Shown in pieces: positions 14,580 to 24,752 of a DNA stretch of 36,368 nt (position 1 is its first letter; every line of letters starts with the position of its first letter). The notes below the pieces were generated by a model. It searched no databases and had not been told where the DNA came from. It was given only the letters and a program-made list of their open reading frames with translations. A program made the translations under genes and the position numbers. This stretch comes from an uncultured Chryseobacterium sp. (lineage in GTDB: Bacteria; Bacteroidota; Bacteroidia; Flavobacteriales; Weeksellaceae), in the NCBI GenBank assembly GCA_913777465.1, contig CAJYRQ010000009.1, forward strand, positions 1-36,368, read 5' to 3'.

Positions 14580-15953
14580 TTACTTATTAATTACTGTTAA
14601 TTTATTTCTGTTACCAATTCGTGGAATAGCTTTAAATCTCCCTAACAAGTAATCTTTACGAATTTCTTTGTCGAATCGTATATTATATTCTTCTAAAGAA
14701 TGTAATTTTGAAGATCCATAATTATCTTTTACAACAAACCAAATTTCATCCTTTCTCAATAGTTTTTGAGTTAAGAGAGATGATTCATGGCTCGCTAGAA
14801 TCAGCTGACTGTTTATTCCTATTGATTTTGATAAAAACAAATCAAGTAAATCATAAATCAAATTGGGATGCAAGCTTCTTTCCATTTCATCTATAATAAA
14901 AACATTATCTCCTTTCAGTAAATCCATTAATAGTGGGATAAAGTCCATTATTCTATTGGTGCCATCAGATTCATCACTGGTATCAAATTTTTCAGGCTCG
15001 TTCGTATCTCTTACCCTATGTTTTGTCATAAATTTTTCAATGACAACATCATTATTCTTAATCGACAAAAAGTAGGTAGTGTTGTTACCTTTTGATATTA
15101 TAGAAGCTCTAACATTTTCTGATTTTTTACTTAATAGATCTTCTATGATATTTTCCAATAAAGGTTTTGGAATATCTATATTTCCTGATTCAATTTTTTC
15201 AAGACAAACACCATCGATTCCAGTGTCAAAATAAGATAAAAATTCTTCAAAAGTAGTGAGCAATTCTACATCTTGTTTCAATTCAAATTTTAAGCCCTCA
15301 TTATATTTATCATCAGGAAATATAACTTTTAATGAATTTTGAAACCAGTCAATTACATTAAGTAAATCCTCAATTTTAGAAACATTTTCTTTAACCTTTC
15401 TTGTTCTGATTTCTGTTAAAAATAGTTGATTATTAGGTGTTCCTTTTGCTATAAAACGAAGAAATTGTTTTTCCTCTTCTTTTTTTAACTGTTGTAAAAA
15501 ATAATTTAAATCAAATATCTCCTTGTTTGAATAATTTCTTTCAAAAATTTTTATTTCTTTTTTTTGTCCAATTTCATATAGCCATTCTTCTTTAATTAAT
15601 TCATCGTTGAATGTAAAACCGTAAGCATAATTTTTGCCTTTATGCTGTATTTCATATTCAATTCTCGAATCATTAATATTGCATTGTTTATCAAGTCTAA
15701 ATTTTTGATAATCAATTTGCTTTTCAGGCTTATTTCCTTTCAAAACCAATCTTCTTCCAAAATCAATAGCTTTAATCAAATTAGACTTTCCTGATGCATT
15801 CGCACCAAATAAAACGGTCGTTTTTAAGACAGAAATGCCATTGAGTTTTGAGGTCTTATGGTCTGCTTTTAAAGTTCCCTTACCAGGTAGCATAGAAAAC
15901 TTTTGCCTATCACTAAATGACAAAAAGTTTTCGACTGAAAATCTTATTAGCAT
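14580..15953 (-). CDS. AAA ATPase of an RloA/AbiLi-like defence pair
   Basis: The 457-residue protein is an ABC/SMC-like AAA ATPase (AAA_21/AAA_15 type). MLIRFSVENFLSFSD is the typical first strand. Walker A is GANASGKSN (residues 50-58), the SDESDGTNR signature lies at 326-334, Walker B is VFIIDEME (351-358), and the switch His is in LASHES (389). All nucleotide-binding residues are present. In paired systems the ATPase senses phage or DNA damage and controls a partner TOPRIM protein, here the RloB-like gene six bases downstream. Low GC and the lack of housekeeping neighbours fit horizontal transfer. Whether it belongs to AbiL, RloAB or another group cannot be settled without a search. Confidence 0.88.
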   Translation of the reverse strand: MLIRFSVENFLSFSDRQKFSMLPGKGTLKADHKTSKLNGISVLKTTVLFGANASGKSNLIKAIDFGRRLVLKGNKPEKQIDYQKFRLDKQCNINDSRIEYEIQHKGKNYAYGFTFNDELIKEEWLYEIGQKKEIKIFERNYSNKEIFDLNYFLQQLKKEEEKQFLRFIAKGTPNNQLFLTEIRTRKVKENVSKIEDLLNVIDWFQNSLKVIFPDDKYNEGLKFELKQDVELLTTFEEFLSYFDTGIDGVCLEKIESGNIDIPKPLLENIIEDLLSKKSENVRASIISKGNNTTYFLSIKNNDVVIEKFMTKHRVRDTNEPEKFDTSDESDGTNRIMDFIPLLMDLLKGDNVFIIDEMERSLHPNLIYDLLDLFLSKSIGINSQLILASHESSLLTQKLLRKDEIWFVVKDNYGSSKLHSLEEYNIRFDKEIRKDYLLGRFKAIPRIGNRNKLTVINK

Positions 15954-16280
15954 ATTTTTACTTTAGTATGTAAATGTAGTGATTTTTTCACAATTTGATA
16001 ACTTAAAGAAAAATGGCTCTTATTATATATTAGATATTAATTTAAAAATAAAAATAAGGTTAAAATTAAAATTTACGAGATATTTAAATTAAATGAATAA
16101 GAAAGTTATGCTTATTATTGAAGTTATTTTTGCTCTAAGCAAATTTTCGAATTATCTATAAAATTTTCATCGATACGTACTTTGCAATTTCAGATTTTAA
16201 CGGGAAGGGCTCACAAAAAAGAAAAAATCATTCATTCGCTTAATTTTATAAAACTGAATGTATAAGATAATAAAAATATT
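15954..16280. other. AT-rich intergenic stretch without a visible gene
   Basis: About 330 bases upstream of the ATPase gene. It is very AT-rich with stops in all frames; the longest readable piece (a 22-codon frame from 16093 on the plus strand) has no supporting feature. It presumably holds the promoter of the ATPase-RloB pair, but I see no convincing TAnnTTTG element. It ends where the duplicated groEL terminator begins. Confidence 0.6.
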
Positions 16281-16306
16281 AAAAAACCGCCTATATATAG
16301 AACGGT
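16281..16306 (-). terminator. Decayed copy of the groEL terminator hairpin
   Basis: ACCG (16286-16289) and CGGT (16303-16306) bracket a CTATATATAG core, preceded on the plus strand by a run of six A. The arrangement and the following GGTTAGTATATAAA match the true groEL terminator at 17857-17885, but the stem has lost its outer GC pair. It belongs to the duplicated groEL 3' segment. Confidence 0.55.
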
Positions 16307-16337
16307 TAGTATATAAAATTGCCTCGGTCGTTGACCG

Positions 16338-16527
16338 TTAAATCATTCCCGGCATTCTACCCATTGGCATGGCAGGTTCGTCTTTTTCACTTCAGTGATG
16401 ACACATTCAGTGGTTAACAGCATTCCGGATACGGAAGCATCGTTTCAAGGGCTACTCTCGTAATTTTCGTAGGGTCAATGATTCCTGCTTCAAGCATGTT
16501 GACATACTCTTTAGTTTTCGCGTTGTA
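16338..16527 (-). pseudogene. groEL 3'-end fragment (C-terminal ~64 codons)
   Basis: Read on the minus strand from 16527, this segment encodes [20 protein letters not shown], then KITRVALE. After a one-base loss it continues [17 protein letters not shown], and after another one-base loss DEPAMPMG and RMPGMI before a TAA at 16338-16340. It aligns to the last 64 or so codons of the intact groEL (17916-19541), including the Met/Gly-rich tail with one codon missing. By hand count 11 of 14 substituted codons are synonymous, so the copy diverged while still a functional gene and decayed later. It cannot make a product. Confidence 0.88.
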
Positions 16528-16535
16528 TTCCAATT

Positions 16536-16847
16536 TTATATTCCCACACCTCCCAAAATTTCCAGTTCCTGCCCTTTCGTTGGTGGTATAGCCAATATCG
16601 GCATGGCTTTCATGATGAGTTCTCGGACACCTTCTACTTTGAGAGAATTGTCATGGTCATTTTTGCTATTCCAAATTTCTGTAACATAAACAGAAGCTTC
16701 ATCCTCTTTGTCATAACTTACAACATAGAGCTGACAGCCTGTAGCTGTTGACATCAGTTGGGAGGCTTGTATTAAGATATCAGCGAGTTCCTTTTGCTGC
16801 CCTAGTTTTGCGGTGAGTTTCCCTTGGAGCAAATATTTGTTTTCCAT
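16536..16847 (-). CDS. Antibiotic-biosynthesis-monooxygenase (ABM) domain protein
   Basis: A 103-residue single-domain protein of the ABM/YgiN-like fold. [20 protein letters not shown] is the first strand and helix, [20 protein letters not shown] the central strands, [17 protein letters not shown] the conserved E-x-W strand, and a C-terminal helix-strand ends the protein. This dimeric ferredoxin-like fold includes quinol monooxygenases and stress-related proteins; the usual length is about 95-105, so it is complete. Substrate is unknown. Its stop codon lies nine bases beyond the point where similarity to groEL ends, so it was placed directly beside the groEL fragment by the rearrangement. Confidence 0.82.
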   Translation of the reverse strand: MENKYLLQGKLTAKLGQQKELADILIQASQLMSTATGCQLYVVSYDKEDEASVYVTEIWNSKNDHDNSLKVEGVRELIMKAMPILAIPPTKGQELEILGGVGI

Positions 16848-17049
16848 AGTTACTGTAATCGTTTTTACAAATATATCTATTTAAAGGGATATTTGTAATG
16901 GTAAGATGAAGGAATAAACAAACCGCTCTACAAAAAGTTGAAGGGTTTGCGTATTCGGAAATTATATGGTTTTTAATTTAAATTTATTGTAAGATGAAAC
17001 AATTTGAAAGTATAATCAAGAGAAAGCTTACATCAGCGGTATGATTATA

Positions 17050-17745
17050 TTAAAGATATTTTTGAATTTCTTTATCCTTATATTCTTTCAATTTTTCAAT
17101 AGCGTCTGAATAATTATAGAATGCTTCAAAAAATGCTTCAAAGTCTTGGTTAGAAATCGGAGAATGAATAAAAAGTCTTACTTGCTGAAAGAGAGAATTA
17201 TTATTTAAATGATCTAAAAGTTGTATAAGTTCCACTTCCAATAAGAATGATTGTAAATAAATTTTTTCTATTTCGGCTTTGGTATTTTCTGCAATAATAT
17301 GTAAATGTTTCAGCCAGCTAACTTTTCCAACGTTTATGTATATTATACCTTCATATATACTATGTGGATTTACGTTTTTTAAATATTTTTTTATAATTTC
17401 TTTGTCATGAGTGTCGATAGTGGTGACATTGTTAAGTTTACCAATATTAGTATAAATTCTTTCATGTTCTAAAATTAAAGAATTCAATTTTGTATTTAGA
17501 ATTGCATAGAATTTTCTTTTTTCATCTTGCCTTTTGTAGTGTACAATAAGATAGTAAAATATAAGAGCCGAAACATAGGAATAACAAATTTTCAAAAATA
17601 TATTTGCTACAATACTTGCTTTAGGGAAAATTTCATTATAACTAAAACCTATAAATTCAATAAATAAAATTATAAATAGTGAAATATATAAAAGGTTTTT
17701 TAATTCAGTTCTTAAAAATTTATAATTCTGAAAATAATGATTCAT
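17050..17745 (-). CDS. Hypothetical membrane protein with two TM segments
   Basis: The 231-residue protein has two hydrophobic helices near the N-terminus (about residues 18-36, LLYISLFIILFIEFIGF, and 46-68, ANIFLKICYSYVSALIFYYL). A soluble region of about 160 residues follows, rich in helices (KYLKNVNPHSIYEGIIYINV, then IEKIYLQSFLLEVELIQLLD). The tail probably faces the cytosol. I recognise no family. Composition is very AT-rich, unlike groEL next to it. A TAAATTTG element at 17777-17784 on the minus strand could serve as its -7 promoter box. It lies between the two copies of the groEL 3' end and is likely acquired DNA. Confidence 0.7.
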   Translation of the reverse strand: MNHYFQNYKFLRTELKNLLYISLFIILFIEFIGFSYNEIFPKASIVANIFLKICYSYVSALIFYYLIVHYKRQDEKRKFYAILNTKLNSLILEHERIYTNIGKLNNVTTIDTHDKEIIKKYLKNVNPHSIYEGIIYINVGKVSWLKHLHIIAENTKAEIEKIYLQSFLLEVELIQLLDHLNNNSLFQQVRLFIHSPISNQDFEAFFEAFYNYSDAIEKLKEYKDKEIQKYL

Positions 17746-17856
17746 TTTTTATTTTTTTACAGATTTCGATAACGACCAAATTTAACAATTACATAAATAC
17801 AAATACGGATAATTACGTAAATGTTTAATTATCTTATTGTAATCATTTTTCATTTC

Positions 17857-17885
17857 AAAAAAAACCGCCCTATAAATAGAGCGGT
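17857..17885 (-). terminator. groEL terminator
   Basis: ACCGC (17864-17868) pairs with GCGGT (17881-17885) around a CTATAAATAG core, preceded on the plus strand by eight A, which become the U-run of a minus-strand transcript. It sits 30 bases past the groEL stop. A decayed duplicate lies at 16281-16306. Confidence 0.75.
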
Positions 17886-17915
17886 TAGTATATAAATGGT
17901 CTTGGCGACACGCCA

Positions 17916-20019
<2,104 letters not shown>

Positions 20020-20023
20020 CAGC

Positions 20024-20302
20024 TTACCCGATTACTCCCAGAAGATCTCCCTCTTTTACAATTAAATAATCTTTACCTTCCAGTTTCAACTCAGAACCGG
20101 AGTATTTTCCGTAAAGTACTTTGTCACCTACCTGAACCGTAGTCGGCTCGTCTTTTTTACCAGGACCTACTGCCACGACGGTACCTTCCTGCGGCTTTTC
20201 TTTAGCGGTGTCCGGAATAATAATCCCTGAAGCGGTTTTCGTTTCTGCAGCGATCGGCTCGATCAAAACTCTGTCTGCTAATGGTTTAAAGTTTACTGAC
20301 AT
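20024..20302 (-). CDS. groES: Co-chaperonin GroES (Cpn10)
   Basis: The 92-residue protein has the complete GroES layout. [20 protein letters not shown] is the first strand pair, [20 protein letters not shown] spans the mobile loop that docks onto GroEL, and [20 protein letters not shown] then [20 protein letters not shown] close the beta barrel. It forms the heptameric lid of the GroEL folding chamber in the cytosol. It is the first gene of the operon. A 110-base upstream region contains a tandem repeat (20368-20415) that may be the stress-control site. Length and motifs are normal; only the gene order with an extra gene before groEL is unusual. Confidence 0.98.
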   Translation of the reverse strand: MSVNFKPLADRVLIEPIAAETKTASGIIIPDTAKEKPQEGTVVAVGPGKKDEPTTVQVGDKVLYGKYSGSELKLEGKDYLIVKEGDLLGVIG

Positions 20303-20367
20303 AATATGTTTAATTTTTAATTATTTCTGTCTTGTAATTCCCTAATAGTATGCCATCGGCGGTCTGT

Positions 20368-20415
20368 GACTGAAATGGCAGAATTTTTTCTGCAAGGACT
20401 GAAATTTTGGCAGAA
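20368..20415 (-). promoter_or_regulatory. Tandem direct repeat upstream of groES
   Basis: GACTGAAATGGCAGAA (20368-20383) is followed by GACTGAAATTTTGGCAGAA (20397-20415), the same motif with three extra bases inside. They lie 65-115 bases before the groES start, where a heat-shock operator or activator site would be expected. No classical CIRCE element is visible. The duplication is seen directly; a control role is inferred. Confidence 0.4.
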
Positions 20416-20438
20416 AAAAACCTCCGGGATTCCGGAGG
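20414..20438 (-). terminator. Terminator of the secreted hypothetical gene
   Basis: CCTCCGG (20421-20427) and CCGGAGG (20432-20438) form a perfect 7-bp stem with a 4-base loop, and seven A on the plus strand (20414-20420) give a U-run on minus-strand RNA. It ends transcripts of 20452-21315 just before the groES regulatory region. Confidence 0.8.
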
Positions 20439-20451
20439 TGGTGTATCGAAT

Positions 20452-21315
20452 TTACCTGTTGCATTTCTTATTGTAATCCTCTACCAATTTCAGATAGGGT
20501 TCCATGCCGTATTCTGCATCGATTTTCATTTGCAGGAAATCTTCTTCGCCTTTATCTTTTGTGTTTTTGCGGATCTGCTTCTTTTTTTCTTCCTTGTCAT
20601 AATACATCTGTTTCTGATCCTTGGTCAAACGCTTTTCGAAAAGCTTCATGGTTTCATCAATATCCGACTGGAATTCGGGACAGTCTTTTGTAGATTCTTC
20701 CAATGCTTTTTTAAACTTAGCTTCCAGTTTCCCCAGATTAAAAATATTCATCCTGTTGATGTCGAACGGCAGATAAGCATACTTGCTGTTTGAGCTTTTA
20801 AGGTAAGGGATAAATAAAGTGGCCAGGTATTTTGTAGGGGAGCCGGACATTCCCGAATTTCCGTATACTGCTACTGTAATGCCGTAAAGATTTAGTTTTC
20901 CTTCCTGCTCCAGAGGTAAAATAACGGTTTTGTCTAAGTCTACCACCTCATTTTTGGAATTGATGGTCCTGAGTTTCATTTTGTCGTAAATCAACCGTTC
21001 AGAGCCGTCCGTATTCAGTACTATAATTCGTTTCACATCATCAATATTGATGAGCTGAACAGCAGAACCGGCCTCTTCTTTAAATTTGAATTGTTTGGTT
21101 TCATATTTCAGCAGTTTCTCAATGCCGCCAAAAGATTGAAGATCGGAATTATAAAATCTCTGGGACTGGAAATCCTGGAGAAATCCTTTTTTGGATGTTC
21201 CGTTTTCCAGAATGATTTCGGCGCTCACCAATTTCTTTTTGCCAAAATAGATGTCGGATTGGGAAAAGGCAAAGACAGAAAAGATGAAACAGAATAAAAC
21301 ACTAAGTTTTTTCAT
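20452..21315 (-). CDS. Secreted hypothetical protein (287 aa)
   Basis: A signal peptide opens the protein (MKKLSVLFCFIFSVFAFSQS, cut near residue 19). The mature part starts with a beta-rich region (DIYFGKKKLVSAEIILENGT, VKRIIVLNTDGSERLIYDKM), continues with KYLATLFIPYLKSSNSKYAY, and ends in a long charged helical segment (about residues 195-285: KLEAKFKKALEESTKDCPEF and DKEEKKKQIRKNTKDKG). It is probably periplasmic or surface-exposed. I do not recognise the family; similar beta-plus-helix exported proteins of unknown role are common in Flavobacteriia. It is a single gene with its own terminator at 20414-20438. Confidence 0.78.
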   Translation of the reverse strand: MKKLSVLFCFIFSVFAFSQSDIYFGKKKLVSAEIILENGTSKKGFLQDFQSQRFYNSDLQSFGGIEKLLKYETKQFKFKEEAGSAVQLINIDDVKRIIVLNTDGSERLIYDKMKLRTINSKNEVVDLDKTVILPLEQEGKLNLYGITVAVYGNSGMSGSPTKYLATLFIPYLKSSNSKYAYLPFDINRMNIFNLGKLEAKFKKALEESTKDCPEFQSDIDETMKLFEKRLTKDQKQMYYDKEEKKKQIRKNTKDKGEEDFLQMKIDAEYGMEPYLKLVEDYNKKCNR

Positions 21316-21398
21316 GGGTTTTAAATTTTTATAATCTGCGTAAAGCTAAAAAAAGTACCCGGATGAGGAGTACTTTTTAATAATAATTCGTAATAAAT

Positions 21399-23786
21399 TT
21401 AGTTTTTCTTTCCGGCTGCCTGCATCGGGTTTACTCTTCCGTTGGAAGCGCCTCTCGTGGCACCGGCTTCTTTCTGCTTAAAGAGATCGAATTTGGAAAC
21501 CTGGGTGTTTCCGCCGTCGTTGCTCCAGAAATTGTTGGAGGTATCGATGTCGGCTGTTTCCCGCATCGGGTCCAGCTGGATGGATTTTAATTTCTTGTCG
21601 AAATAATACGTCTTGGAAACTTTCTGCTCATTCAGCCTCCAGATCTGGGCAGAAGACTTGTCTTTAAGCTTTGTTCCGTCCTCAAAGGTGAATTCCAGGA
21701 TGATTGGCATTACCAGTCCGCCTTTGTTGGTGAAATCGATCTGGTAAGCGGTCATGTTTTTAAACTTGTCTTTTTCCTTTTGGGTTAAAGGCTCGGTTCC
21801 TTCAGATTTGAAAGTGTATTCTTTGGTATTGTCCACTTTTTCCTGACCTCTGTCGTAGCGATAGTAGAAATCCTGTGCTTCTTTATCCTTATCGACGTAA
21901 AACGTAATGTTCTTGTCTTCGCGGTTCCTGATTTTTGAGATGTCCTCAAAATCATTCTGCGCAGGCTTGTCTACTTTGTATTTGGTTTCCTTCGCTTCCC
22001 GTGGAGGAGTCTCAAGATCCGGAGTGGCAATGGTGACTTTATCGATGGCAATATCTACAGGATCCGTTCCGTAGAACCATCCTCTCCAGAACCAATCCAG
22101 GTCTTCGCCGCTTGCGTCTTCCATCGTTCTGAAGAAATCCGCCGGTTCAGGATGCCTGAAAGCCCATCTTTTCGCATAGGTTTTAAAGGCTTTATCGAAA
22201 AGCTCTCTTCCCATGATGGTTTCACGAAGGATATTCAGCCCCGTTGCCGGTTTGGAATAAGCGTTCGGGCCAAACTGGATAATGTTTTCAGAGTTGGACA
22301 TGATCGGTTCCAGCTGGTCTTTCGGTAACTTCATATAATCGGTGATCGTCCAGGCCGGGCCTCTTTTGGACGGGAATTTATTATCCCATCGTTCTTCGGT
22401 AAGGTATTCCACAAAGGTGTTCAGTCCTTCGTCCATCCAGCTCCACTGTCTTTCGTCGGAATTGATGATCATCGGGAAGAAGTTGTGTCCTACTTCGTGG
22501 ATCACTACGCCGAGCATTCCGTTTTTGATCCCTTCGGAATACGTTCCGTCTTTCTCCGTTCTTCCGTAGTTGAAACAGATCATCGGGTATTCCATTCCGT
22601 TGGCCGCTTCTACGGATTGTGCAACCGGGTAAGGGTAAGGAATCGTAAACTCGGAATACGTTTTAATGGTATGTGCTACCGCTTTGGTTGAATATTTACG
22701 GTATAAATTGTAAGCTTCTTTCGGGTAAAAGCTCATGGCCATCACTTTGTTGTTGTTTTCAGGAATGGTAACGCCCATCCCGTCCCAAACGAATTTCCTG
22801 GAAGAGGTCCAGGCGAAATCCCTCACGTCATTGGCTTCAAAACTCCAGGTTTTTCTCTGCTTGGAATGGTTTTTCTCCGCCCTTTTCGCTTCATCCAGGG
22901 TTACGATTTCCACCGGTTCCCCTGATGTTCTGGATTTATTATATCTTGCTAATTGGTCTGCCGTTAAAACCTGGTCGTAGTTTTTACATTCTCCCGTTCC
23001 GCCGACTACGTGGTCTGCCGGAACGTTCATGTTTACTTTAAAGTTCCCGAACACCAGGGCAAATTCGCCTCTTCCGGTAAACTGATGGTTCTGCCATCCG
23101 TGAAAATCGCTGTAGACACACATTCTCGGATACCATTGCGTCATGGTGTACAGGTCGTTTCCGTCTTCGGCAAAGTTTTCATAACCGCCGCGGCCGCCCA
23201 TTTTGATCCGGTTCGGGATGTTGTAGTTCCAGTCGACTTTGAAGACCAGCTTTTCTCCTTTTTTCAGGACTTTCGGCAGGTCGATCCGCATCATGGTTTT
23301 GTTGACGGTGTATTTCAGTGGTGTTCCGGAAGCATCGGTTACTTTTTCAAGGTTAACGCCGTATCCGTTGTCGGCAGCAGGAAGTTCCGTCGGGCGGAGC
23401 TGCTGATCGTTGGACGCTTTCGGGAGGGTAGAAGAGGAAGGGAAATCAGCCTTTTTCACTGTCGACTGCTGGTTTTCGTCCAGCTGAAGCCAGATGTAAT
23501 CCAGGTCGTCGGGAGAATTGTTGTAATAGGTAATGGTTTCCGAACCCTTCAGGTTCCTTTTGTCTTCGTCAAGGTAAGCATTGATGGTATAATCCGCCCT
23601 GTTCTGCCAGTAGCCGTGGCCCGGTGCTCCGGAGGCAGTTCTGTAGATGTTGGGTGTGGGAAGGATGGTTCCCAGCTGTTCGAACCGGTTTCCGTGGTTG
23701 CTCCCCGGATTGTTCTGGATATTTTGTGCGGTGAAACCTGTATACGCAAATACAGAAAGGGAAAGTATGGCAACTTTTAGTTTCAT
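21399..23786 (-). CDS. Secreted M1-family zinc metallopeptidase
   Basis: I take the start at ATG 23786 (MKLKVAILSLSVFAYTGFTA, a clear signal peptide; 795 residues). A TTG nine codons further up overlaps a -7 promoter box and is rejected. The gluzincin site is complete: HEVGH at residues 430-434 and the third zinc ligand Glu453 in WMDEGLN, with the exact M1 spacing. A GMEYP at 397-401 stands where aminopeptidase N has GxMEN. Residues about 40-250 form the N-terminal beta saddle and the C-terminal third is beta-rich. It should cleave peptides in the periplasm or at the surface. The variant GMEYP suggests substrate preference different from PepN. Confidence 0.93.
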   Translation of the reverse strand: MKLKVAILSLSVFAYTGFTAQNIQNNPGSNHGNRFEQLGTILPTPNIYRTASGAPGHGYWQNRADYTINAYLDEDKRNLKGSETITYYNNSPDDLDYIWLQLDENQQSTVKKADFPSSSTLPKASNDQQLRPTELPAADNGYGVNLEKVTDASGTPLKYTVNKTMMRIDLPKVLKKGEKLVFKVDWNYNIPNRIKMGGRGGYENFAEDGNDLYTMTQWYPRMCVYSDFHGWQNHQFTGRGEFALVFGNFKVNMNVPADHVVGGTGECKNYDQVLTADQLARYNKSRTSGEPVEIVTLDEAKRAEKNHSKQRKTWSFEANDVRDFAWTSSRKFVWDGMGVTIPENNNKVMAMSFYPKEAYNLYRKYSTKAVAHTIKTYSEFTIPYPYPVAQSVEAANGMEYPMICFNYGRTEKDGTYSEGIKNGMLGVVIHEVGHNFFPMIINSDERQWSWMDEGLNTFVEYLTEERWDNKFPSKRGPAWTITDYMKLPKDQLEPIMSNSENIIQFGPNAYSKPATGLNILRETIMGRELFDKAFKTYAKRWAFRHPEPADFFRTMEDASGEDLDWFWRGWFYGTDPVDIAIDKVTIATPDLETPPREAKETKYKVDKPAQNDFEDISKIRNREDKNITFYVDKDKEAQDFYYRYDRGQEKVDNTKEYTFKSEGTEPLTQKEKDKFKNMTAYQIDFTNKGGLVMPIILEFTFEDGTKLKDKSSAQIWRLNEQKVSKTYYFDKKLKSIQLDPMRETADIDTSNNFWSNDGGNTQVSKFDLFKQKEAGATRGASNGRVNPMQAAGKKN

Positions 23787-23810
23787 AACCGAAATTGTTT
23801 TAAGGATTTT

Positions 23811-23818
23811 CAAATATA
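23811..23818 (-). promoter_or_regulatory. Bacteroidetes -7 box for the M1 peptidase gene
   Basis: TATATTTG on the minus strand fits the TAnnTTTG consensus and lies 25 bases before the ATG at 23786. This also argues against translation from the TTG that overlaps it. No clear -33 TTG at the normal distance is visible. Confidence 0.5.
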
Positions 23819-23854
23819 ACGATAAGTAGCTGAAAAACCGGAAATGTTTCAGCG

Positions 23855-24433
23855 TTAGAACGGAATTCTTTCCAATGTCATTTTCAGGGATAATGCAAAG
23901 ACTCCGGAAGAGATAAACAACACCCAGTCTTTCTGGTTTACTTTAAAGATTTTCAGTAAAATAAATAAGATAATCAGGATTCCGAAAACGATGGCGATCT
24001 GCCCGAGTTCCAGCCCGATGTTAAAGCCCAGAAGCGGTACGGCGAGGCTCTGGCTTTTGGCAATCATTACCCTGGCCATGTTGGCAAATCCCATTCCGTG
24101 GATCAGGCCGAAGATCAGGGCTAAATAATAATTGGCTTTCATCAGCGTCTGTTTTTTGTTCTTCATCAGGATATTATCCAGCGAAGTTAGGACGATGGTC
24201 AGCGGAATCAGGAATTCTACCCAGGCTGAATTGATCCTTACAATATCAAAGGTGCTTAAAGCCAAGGTAATCGAATGGCCGATGGTAAAAGCCGTGATCA
24301 GGATTAGGATCTGCTTTAGATCGTTAAAGGAATAAACGGCAATCAGTGCCAAAACAAAAAGCTGATGGTCAAGGGCATCGAGTGAAATAATGTGTTCCCA
24401 GCCCAGGTTGAGGTAAAATAAAAAATCCTGCAT
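23855..24433 (-). CDS. HupE/UreJ-like membrane protein
   Basis: The 192-residue protein is almost entirely hydrophobic, with six predicted membrane segments. It carries the HupE/UreJ_2 signatures: GWEHIISLDALDHQLFVLAL near the N-terminus, ILITAFTIGHSITLALS with a conserved GHSxT, then FGLIHGMGFAN and FNIGLELGQIAIV. The conserved His, Asp and Glu residues within membrane helices are those thought to move nickel or another metal in HupE/UreJ. No hydrogenase or urease gene is near, so the substrate here is unknown. It is transcribed with the M1 peptidase direction, and in this bacterial group such genes are often neighbours. Confidence 0.88.
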   Translation of the reverse strand: MQDFLFYLNLGWEHIISLDALDHQLFVLALIAVYSFNDLKQILILITAFTIGHSITLALSTFDIVRINSAWVEFLIPLTIVLTSLDNILMKNKKQTLMKANYYLALIFGLIHGMGFANMARVMIAKSQSLAVPLLGFNIGLELGQIAIVFGILIILFILLKIFKVNQKDWVLFISSGVFALSLKMTLERIPF

Positions 24434-24476
24434 ATTCTAAATCATTTATCGAACCGCGATGATACAAAATTTATTT

Positions 24477-24484
24477 TAACTTTG
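24477..24484 (+). promoter_or_regulatory. -7 box for the toxin-antitoxin operon
   Basis: TAACTTTG fits TAnnTTTG and lies 16 bases before the antitoxin ATG at 24501, which would give a very short leader. It is the only good match in the 67-base divergent gap shared with the HupE-like gene. Confidence 0.5.
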
Positions 24485-24500
24485 TGTAAAATTAAACGGT

Positions 24501-24752
24501 ATGATGGTCAATATAGAATTGGAAAATACGGCAGATTTCGCGTTTATAAAACAGCTTCTGGAAAATATCAAAGGTATTAAGTCGGTTTCTATAGAGCAGG
24601 ATAACGAAACATATGAAGACGGCACACCAAAATGGTTTATCGAAAAGCTATCTGAATATGCTGACAGTCTTGAAGAAAAAGACATGATTTCTGAAGAAGA
24701 GTTTTTTGCAAACGCCAGAAAAAAAGTATGCGAATTATATTCTCGGAAATAG
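24501..24752 (+). CDS. Type II antitoxin-like protein
   Basis: The 83-residue protein begins MMVNIELENTADFAFIKQLL, a strand and helix that could pair as a DNA-binding or dimerisation unit. It ends with an acidic helical tail (WFIEKLSEYADSLEEKDMIS, then EEEFFANARKKVCELYSRK) typical of the toxin-wrapping part of RelB/ParD-like antitoxins. It overlaps the toxin start by 25 bases, the usual order antitoxin then toxin. It likely neutralises the toxin and represses its own operon. Two Met codons lie at the start; either could be used. Family identity is by pattern and context, not a firm motif. Confidence 0.75.
   Translation: MMVNIELENTADFAFIKQLLENIKGIKSVSIEQDNETYEDGTPKWFIEKLSEYADSLEEKDMISEEEFFANARKKVCELYSRK

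Noticed and set aside
16093-16161. A 22-codon plus-strand frame upstream of the ATPase gene
   Set aside because: It is short, AT-driven and has no promoter, conserved motif or partner, so I do not call it a gene.
23010-23780. A 256-codon plus-strand frame opposite the M1 peptidase
   Set aside because: It lies wholly opposite the peptidase's N-terminal coding sequence, has an unlikely valine- and glycine-rich composition and no motif.
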